The position numbers were made by a program, and so were the translations under genes. Below are positions 58,918 to 64,000 of a stretch of 64,000 bases of DNA, piece after piece. The notes under the pieces are model-generated. The model did not search any database and was not told where the DNA came from. It was given only the letters and a program-made list of their open reading frames with translations. Within the stretch, counting starts at the first letter, position 1. Each line of letters starts with the position of its first letter. Origin of the DNA: Sclerodactyla briareus (lineage: Eukaryota > Echinodermata > Holothuroidea > Dendrochirotida > Sclerodactylidae); assembly GCA_026419785.1 (NCBI GenBank), contig JAODTK010005220.1, positions 186,001-250,000 of the forward strand. The letters are read 5' to 3'.

Positions 58918-59670
58918 GAGTTTTCTGTGTTCTCGTTATTCACGATTGTCGGTAAGTAAAATGAGGATAAATATGTCATGTTAACAGAGGCGTGGCTGAT
59001 GCTGATCAATGACGAATAACAAATATGAATAATTCAATGCGCCTGAGGCAATTATCACACGTCTAAGTCGGAGAATAACTCTGCAAAATGGTAATTATTG
59101 ACTGAATTGAACAGAGAGCTTCGTACTCATACCGGTACTAGCCTAAGTACTTGCCTATACATTAGTGTTATATTAGCAGTGTTGTGTGGTTATAGGGGGA
59201 CCGTAACATAGGCCTCTGTGACAGTTTGAGAGTGTGGCCTTCTCGTTTGTAGTGTTTTGACTCAGCCAACAGTGTACACTACCCCAAATAGATAAAGTCG
59301 CTCTGCCATTTGATATAGTGCTGCCGTTAGGCCTACGTGCATAGACTGACACATGAAGTAGTATGGTATTCATGGAGTGATAGGGGTGCAGTGACCCAGT
59401 GACAGAACCAGCTCATTGAGTTCATGGATTTTTTCACTGAATTAGACCTCGATCAGCTTAGTAAAGTTGACCGATTTTAGTCACAAGCAGATATGCGACT
59501 ATTATTTTAGTGTTGGTGCATTTGTGAGGCAGATGGAGTGGATTAAAAAGTGGAGGATTTTCAGTGATGTAGTTTCAGTAGACATGGAGGGGCCAACTCA
59601 GTAAAGGTAGTGTTATGCAACACCAGCCTAGCCGATATCGGTACTTTGTACAGTAGCCTAACAGTCAGTA
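58918..59670. other. Unassigned DNA, possibly 5' region of the next LINE
   Basis: No motif recognised. It precedes ORF1 of the CR1-like LINE and could include its 5' untranslated region. Confidence 0.35.
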
Positions 59671-59672
59671 TA

Positions 59673-59712
59673 AGCCTAACTGTAGTCATTTTATTCGCAG
59701 TACAGTTAGGCT
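59673..59712 (+). other. Perfect 12-bp inverted repeat upstream of ORF1
   Basis: AGCCTAACTGTA (59673-59684) and TACAGTTAGGCT (59701-59712) are exact complements around a 16-base spacer. They lie about 100-150 bases before the ORF1 region of the CR1-like LINE. Confidence 0.85.
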
Positions 59713-59789
59713 GCAGGAATTGCATTGTTTAGTGAGGCACCATTGTACAGAAGCCTAAATAATCATTGCCAGCTGAACTGTTATGTGAG

Positions 59790-60620
59790 GGGAAGATGAC
59801 AAGACAACAAAGCCAAAGGCCGATAACACGGAGAGAACTGCGTCACAAAGGAGCGAGGAAAGAGGGTTGAGCCAGAAGTGGGAAAGTGCGACAATAGGGG
59901 GAGGCGCAGACAAGTCAGTTGCATGCGACATTTACAAGACCTGGGTTCACCAAAAATGTGTGTGGATCTCCGACGAACTGTATAGGGCAATCGTAGATGT
60001 GGGCATAGCGGGACTCAAGAGATACCATGGCCAAGTGAAGAATGAGACACACAGAGAAACAGAGAAGAGTTAAAAGAAGTAAGTAGAGGAGAGAAGTAAA
60101 GAAACGCGACCAAGACCTACCGAAGAATTAAGAGAAGAAGTGCGAGAGATGATTGAAAGAGAAAAAAGGAAAAACGCGGTAGTGATCAGTAATTTAGTAA
60201 GGGAAATAATTAGAGGAGGAGTACGTGGATGTCAACCAAGGAAAGTGGTTCAGCTTTTTCAGGAGCTCAACGTGCCAGAGGTGTCATTGAACAAGTTGTA
60301 CAACTGAGAGGTAGGCGTTTCATCAGTGTGGGCTTAATTAACAGAGAAGCGAAGAGTATGGTGTTGAGGAAAGCGAAGACTTTGAGGACAGTGAGCAGTA
60401 TGCAGATGTTAAATACGTACAGATTGACGTTCAAAACAGCGGACAGGAGGACCAAAGGCTGAGATATGAACTAATGAAAGCAAGGATCGAGCGATGGTGA
60501 AAAAAAACTTACAGATAAGGAGAGGTCGCCTCCTACCAAATAGTGGAGGTGGGCGCAACAGCCAGAAAACAAGAACAGGATAGATGTGTAGCAACGAGGG
60601 GCGTGTAAATAGTGTAAATA
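59790..60620 (+). pseudogene. CR1-like ORF1 with PHD-like finger and RRM-like segment
   Basis: The frame at 59867-60073 contains DKSVACDIYKTWVHQKC.WIS, which fits a PHD-type zinc finger (C..C, H..C), with one cysteine replaced by Tyr and another position lost. Lys/Glu-rich, probably coiled-coil sequence follows near 60100-60180. Then comes RRFISVGLINREAKSMVLRKA at about 60321-60383, which resembles the strand-helix end of RRM-like LINE ORF1 proteins. In intact elements ORF1p binds RNA and helps form the retrotransposition particle. At least four frame breaks. Confidence 0.72.
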
Positions 60621-60679
60621 ACGTTGCAGAAAGGGATGTCGTGGACAAAAGAATGTCATCTGAAGTGTTTAATATTTTA

Positions 60680-63440
60680 ATGCCATGAGTCTATCCAGAA
60701 AATGGATTTGGTTGAATGCTTATGGTTGTGGGTACCAGCCGATTAATTATGTGGAACAGAAACAGGGTTTAACCCCAACATCGACAACACAGCGGGGGAA
60801 ACGAGTTAGCCGGCTTTCCAATGCTACAGATTGACAGACAAACAAAATGGTGGAGGGGTTGCTATATAAACCTTCGGGACAGTTTATCTGTGGTGGATTA
60901 AATAAGATAGGTCATTACGAGAAACAGTGGATGGAGTGAGATAAAGGTGCAGGATGGAATGTATTCCTCATTGGCGTGATGTGCGGAAACCGAATCCCAA
61001 ACGTGAAGAAGAGGACGTTTTAATGGATACCATGGCAGAGAATCAACTCCGGCAACAGGAAGAAAGGTGTTTTTGAGATTTCATACTATCCCCCAAGACT
61101 GGACAGCCTGACCAGTGGCACTATACAGTCAAGCAGTTTTTTGCAATTGGTGCAGGATAAATTCTAGCACCAGCATATACGAGACCAACGAGGATAATAA
61201 TGTTTCTGGACTTAATTTTGACAACTGAAGAAACATGGATTAACACGCGTGGAAAGTTGGGGAGCACATAGGAGCAGCGATCACATTGTGTAACATGGAA
61301 AACGATAAAGACAGAGGGTTATCAGAGCCCAATACACCAGCGAAAATCATCAATAGTGGACAAGAATCAACGTGGAAAACACACAAAAAATTCCAGAGCG
61401 TACTTTCAGGGCAGAATCTGCACAGATACTTGAAGGGAAAATAGCGCAAATGATGTGGGATACTTTCAAGAAATTGTATAATCGACAAAGTGAGAGTATT
61501 GCCGATCAGTAAGAAAAAGAACGGAAATGTCCCCAGCAATGATGACAAAGCCGTGAGGAGTCTGTGAGAAAGAAGAGGAAAGCTTGGAAGACATACATAA
61601 CAATTTGAACGATATCCAGTGTAAACTCTTACAGGAATTCAAAGAAGGTAAAACTGTGAAATCAACAATCAAAAAAGGTTTTGAAAAGCTGGCAAACCAA
61701 ATTAAGGACGATCCAAATCTCTTGCTACTCCTATGTGAGGTCGAAGCAAAGGTAAAAGACAAGTGGTGACAATTACGGATGATGCAGGAAATATCAATAT
61801 TGTCCAAAAAGGAAAACACAGCGGAGGCATTGAATGCCTTTTTCAGCCAAGGTTTTTACATATGAGAAATCCCCAATCCCACAACAGAAAAGCTTTTTCG
61901 CACACTTGTCAATAAAACCTAACGAATGTGGAGATTATAGAGGATATGGTGAAAGAAAAACTCGCTGATAGAGAACGGTAAACCCAGGACCCGAGGCATC
62001 GCTGCATAGTTTTAAAAGGAACTTGCAGACGAATTTGTGAAACCACTTTGTTTGATATATAAGGAAATCATGGAGTACAACGTCCATCCCGGAAGACGGA
62101 AAAGCTGCAAGCATCACACCATTGTTTCAAAAAAGGCCGCGCTTTAATTACGGGTTTTCCACTCAAGAACAGTGAATTAACTTTCCGTTCCGGGAAAGAT
62201 CATGGAAAAAATACTGAAAGATGCCATTGTGGAACAGTTGGAGAGCAATCGAATATCTTGAAACGCAACACAACGGATTCAGCAAGGGGAAGTCATGTGT
62301 AACAAACTTGTTGCAATACTGGGACAAAAATACAGAATTTGTAGACAGGCATTTTCCAGTGGCTGTTTTGTGGATTTGGACTTGAAAAGTCAGTTGATAC
62401 TGTACCACATAACGACTGATTCAAGGTTAGAGCGCACGGTATAGATGGACATCTTGAACTGGATGGCAGAATGGCTTAAAGACAGAAGACAGATCAGGGA
62501 TGCTTGTAAGGAGTGGAATCTGAAATGGAAGAAGGTGACAAGTTCAGTTGTGCAGGGATCAATACTGGACCAATATGCGTCACAATATTTATGAATGATG
62601 TGGATCTGGAGGTGAATTCGGAGTTAAGCAAGTTTTTGCATATGACACCAAAGTTATAACAACAACCAATTGAAGGAGTAAAAGATCGGGATGCAGCTAC
62701 GCGAGGGACATTAAAAATTGTAGATTCATGGACAGGGAAATGGCACATGTCGTTCATCTCCCGGATAAGTGCACAATCTTGCATTTTGGCACAACAACAC
62801 CCATTATACCTATTACCAATGAATGGAACTGAAATGAGCACTAAGGAAATGGAGAAGGACCTTGGGATTCATATTATGCACCCCTCCATATGAAACTTCA
62901 GCAAGCGTGTGCGGAAGCTCAAAAAAGCAACCTGAGTGGTAGGCATGATCAAGAGAACTTTATCATATGGACAAAGAAAATTGTGGTGAACCTATATAAG
63001 TCATTGTGAGAACCCATTTGACTCACTGTATTCCAGTAGAGGCCATAACCTGGCAGACCTTAAACTGTTAGAAGAATGTCAAGACGGATGACAACTGGGT
63101 CCAATATTCGACAACTACAGCTACGCTGAGAGATTGAAGGCACTGAAATTGACAACTGAGAAAAGGCATAACCCGGCAAGACCTCATATACACTGTTCAA
63201 CATAATAAACGAGAAAGCTCAAACTATGTACAGTTAGCACGACTTTGTTCAGGGAAATCTCACGCGGGGACGACAGCAAGAAAATCAGCCAAAGTCAGTA
63301 CGAACTACTGGACGCAAGAAAGCATTCATAATTCAGTCGTATATGGAAGACATGGAACGAATTGCCCGAAGAGTAGTCACTGCACACACACCTGACATAT
63401 TTAAGAGCCGCCGAGAAACAGCAGGATATTTTGAAGGGTT
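60680..63440 (+). pseudogene. CR1-like ORF2 (endonuclease + reverse transcriptase)
   Basis: Domain order is endonuclease (60690-61500), linker (61500-61900), RT (61900-62900), and post-RT region (62900-63440). The motif C box at 62632-62655 reads VFAYDTKV: the first catalytic aspartate of FADD is Tyr (TAT), so the enzyme could not work even with frames repaired. Motif A (VDLDL near 62371) keeps its aspartates. Confidence 0.8.
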
Positions 63441-63512
63441 AAAAAACCTACTATCCTTTGGCCATCTTCAAAGAGGGTGGCCTTCCAGGTAAATCCTAGG
63501 TAATCCAGGTAA

Positions 63513-64000
63513 GTGTGTGTTCTCAAAGTTATAGAGCACCGAAGTGAATAAGAGACTAGCAACGTATAGAACGGCTCTGAATTATTATCGCTAAACTGGT
63601 GCTCGTGCAAGAACTCGCAACCCTGTCCGCCGTACGCAGTGGGCGGTCGAGGTTTCGAAAAGTGGGGGGGGGGGGGAACACACGGATCGAATGCAATGAC
63701 CATCTAGCGGCGGCCAACATTGGTTGTCGCGGGAGGCACTAAATAAAATTCAGATTTTCATATACCCTCTAGATCGACGGAAACGGCATTGCCAGGCTCA
63801 ATAGCACCCAATCTACATGTGTGATTTTAGTAAAAGACAAAGGTCGTCATTGTGCATCTCTGAGATTGAATTTCATTCACCCGAGTTCCAAAGGTTTTTT
63901 TTATTTCATTACCTTTGTCTAACGTTTCTCCGGGGCTTTTTTGCCTTGGATCCCAGGGGTCTACGAACGGGTCTCTGGTGAGATCGACGGGAAAGCAATA
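63513..64000. other. Unassigned DNA, possible hAT-like end
   Basis: CAGTGGGCGG near 63637 followed by G13 (63664-63676) resembles the CAGTGGCG-plus-poly-G ends seen elsewhere, but the partner end lies outside the window. No gene recognised. Confidence 0.4.

Larger units (their letters stand above)
59780..63512 (+). mobile_element. Nearly full-length but decayed CR1-like LINE (ORF1 + ORF2)
   Basis: ORF1 (about 59790-60620) has a PHD-like zinc finger remnant and an RRM-like segment. ORF2 (about 60680-63440) carries endonuclease traces (FNPNIDNT near 60772, TDKQNGGGVAI near 60832), a linker (KKRKAWKTYI near 61572) and a KLAD..GKPRTRGIA-type RT start near 61960. The RT continues with SGKIMEKIL near 62190, VDLDLK near 62371 (motif A), WMAEWLKDRRQ at about 62464-62496 and motif C at 62632-62655. 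After it come EKDLGIH, VVGMIKRT, a NELPEE-like block and a decayed C-terminus. The 3' end is a short tandem tail of AGGTAAATCC/AGGTAATCC units (63486-63512). About 3.7 kb, close to a complete CR1, with many frameshifts. Confidence 0.85.

Overview
This 64 kb window looks like intergenic DNA from an animal, probably a marine invertebrate. It has no prokaryotic features: no operons, no ribosome-binding-site/ORF pattern, and no open reading frame above about 160 codons. No host exon, rRNA, intact tRNA or CRISPR array was recognised. What can be read is a dense graveyard of transposable elements. These are decayed APE-type LINEs (CR1/L2-like, Jockey-like and one other family), an LTR-retrotransposon integrase fragment, hAT-like and Harbinger-like non-autonomous DNA elements, satellite-like arrays, minisatellites and an unusual number of long poly(G)/poly(C) runs. 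The repeat style (AAACTTGG-type repeats, TGACCTT-type repeats, ACGGACGG tails, CAGTGGCG ends beside poly-G) resembles echinoderm, hemichordate, cephalochordate or mollusc genomes. The sequence does not settle which.

Layout. 1.3-4.2 kb: a CR1/L2-like LINE split by a GC-rich repeat. 4.2-9.2 kb: low-complexity DNA, a C39 run and tandem duplications. 9.4-9.7 kb: a ~50-bp minisatellite. 9.8-11.5 kb: a second copy of the GC-rich repeat, plus an hAT-like MITE with a target duplication. 15.7-16.5 kb: a GC-TIR element. 19.2-23.3 kb: an inverted pair of one repeat family enclosing an hAT-like MITE and an ACTAGT-dense element. 23.5-24.7 kb: an element with doubled terminal repeats. 25.1-27.4 kb: an array of the 15.7-kb element with a head-to-head junction. 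28.9-32.6 kb: diverged tandem duplications. 35.8-45.1 kb: one minus-strand LINE broken into four pieces by two ~3.3-kb hAT-like insertions and by the 3' end of a plus-strand LINE. 46.7 kb: a 128-bp MITE. 50.7-52 kb: the LTR-retrotransposon integrase remnant. 52.4-52.9 kb: an AACGTTTT-rich inverted repeat. 53.6 kb: a 40-bp minisatellite. 55.0-58.1 kb: a LINE. 59.7-63.5 kb: a nearly full-length CR1-like LINE with a PHD-like ORF1.

No gene set works together here. The useful result is the order of insertions, which can be read from interrupted reading frames and target-site duplications. Every coding remnant is frameshifted. Related copies differ mainly by small indels, so part of the decay could be long-read consensus error rather than mutation.
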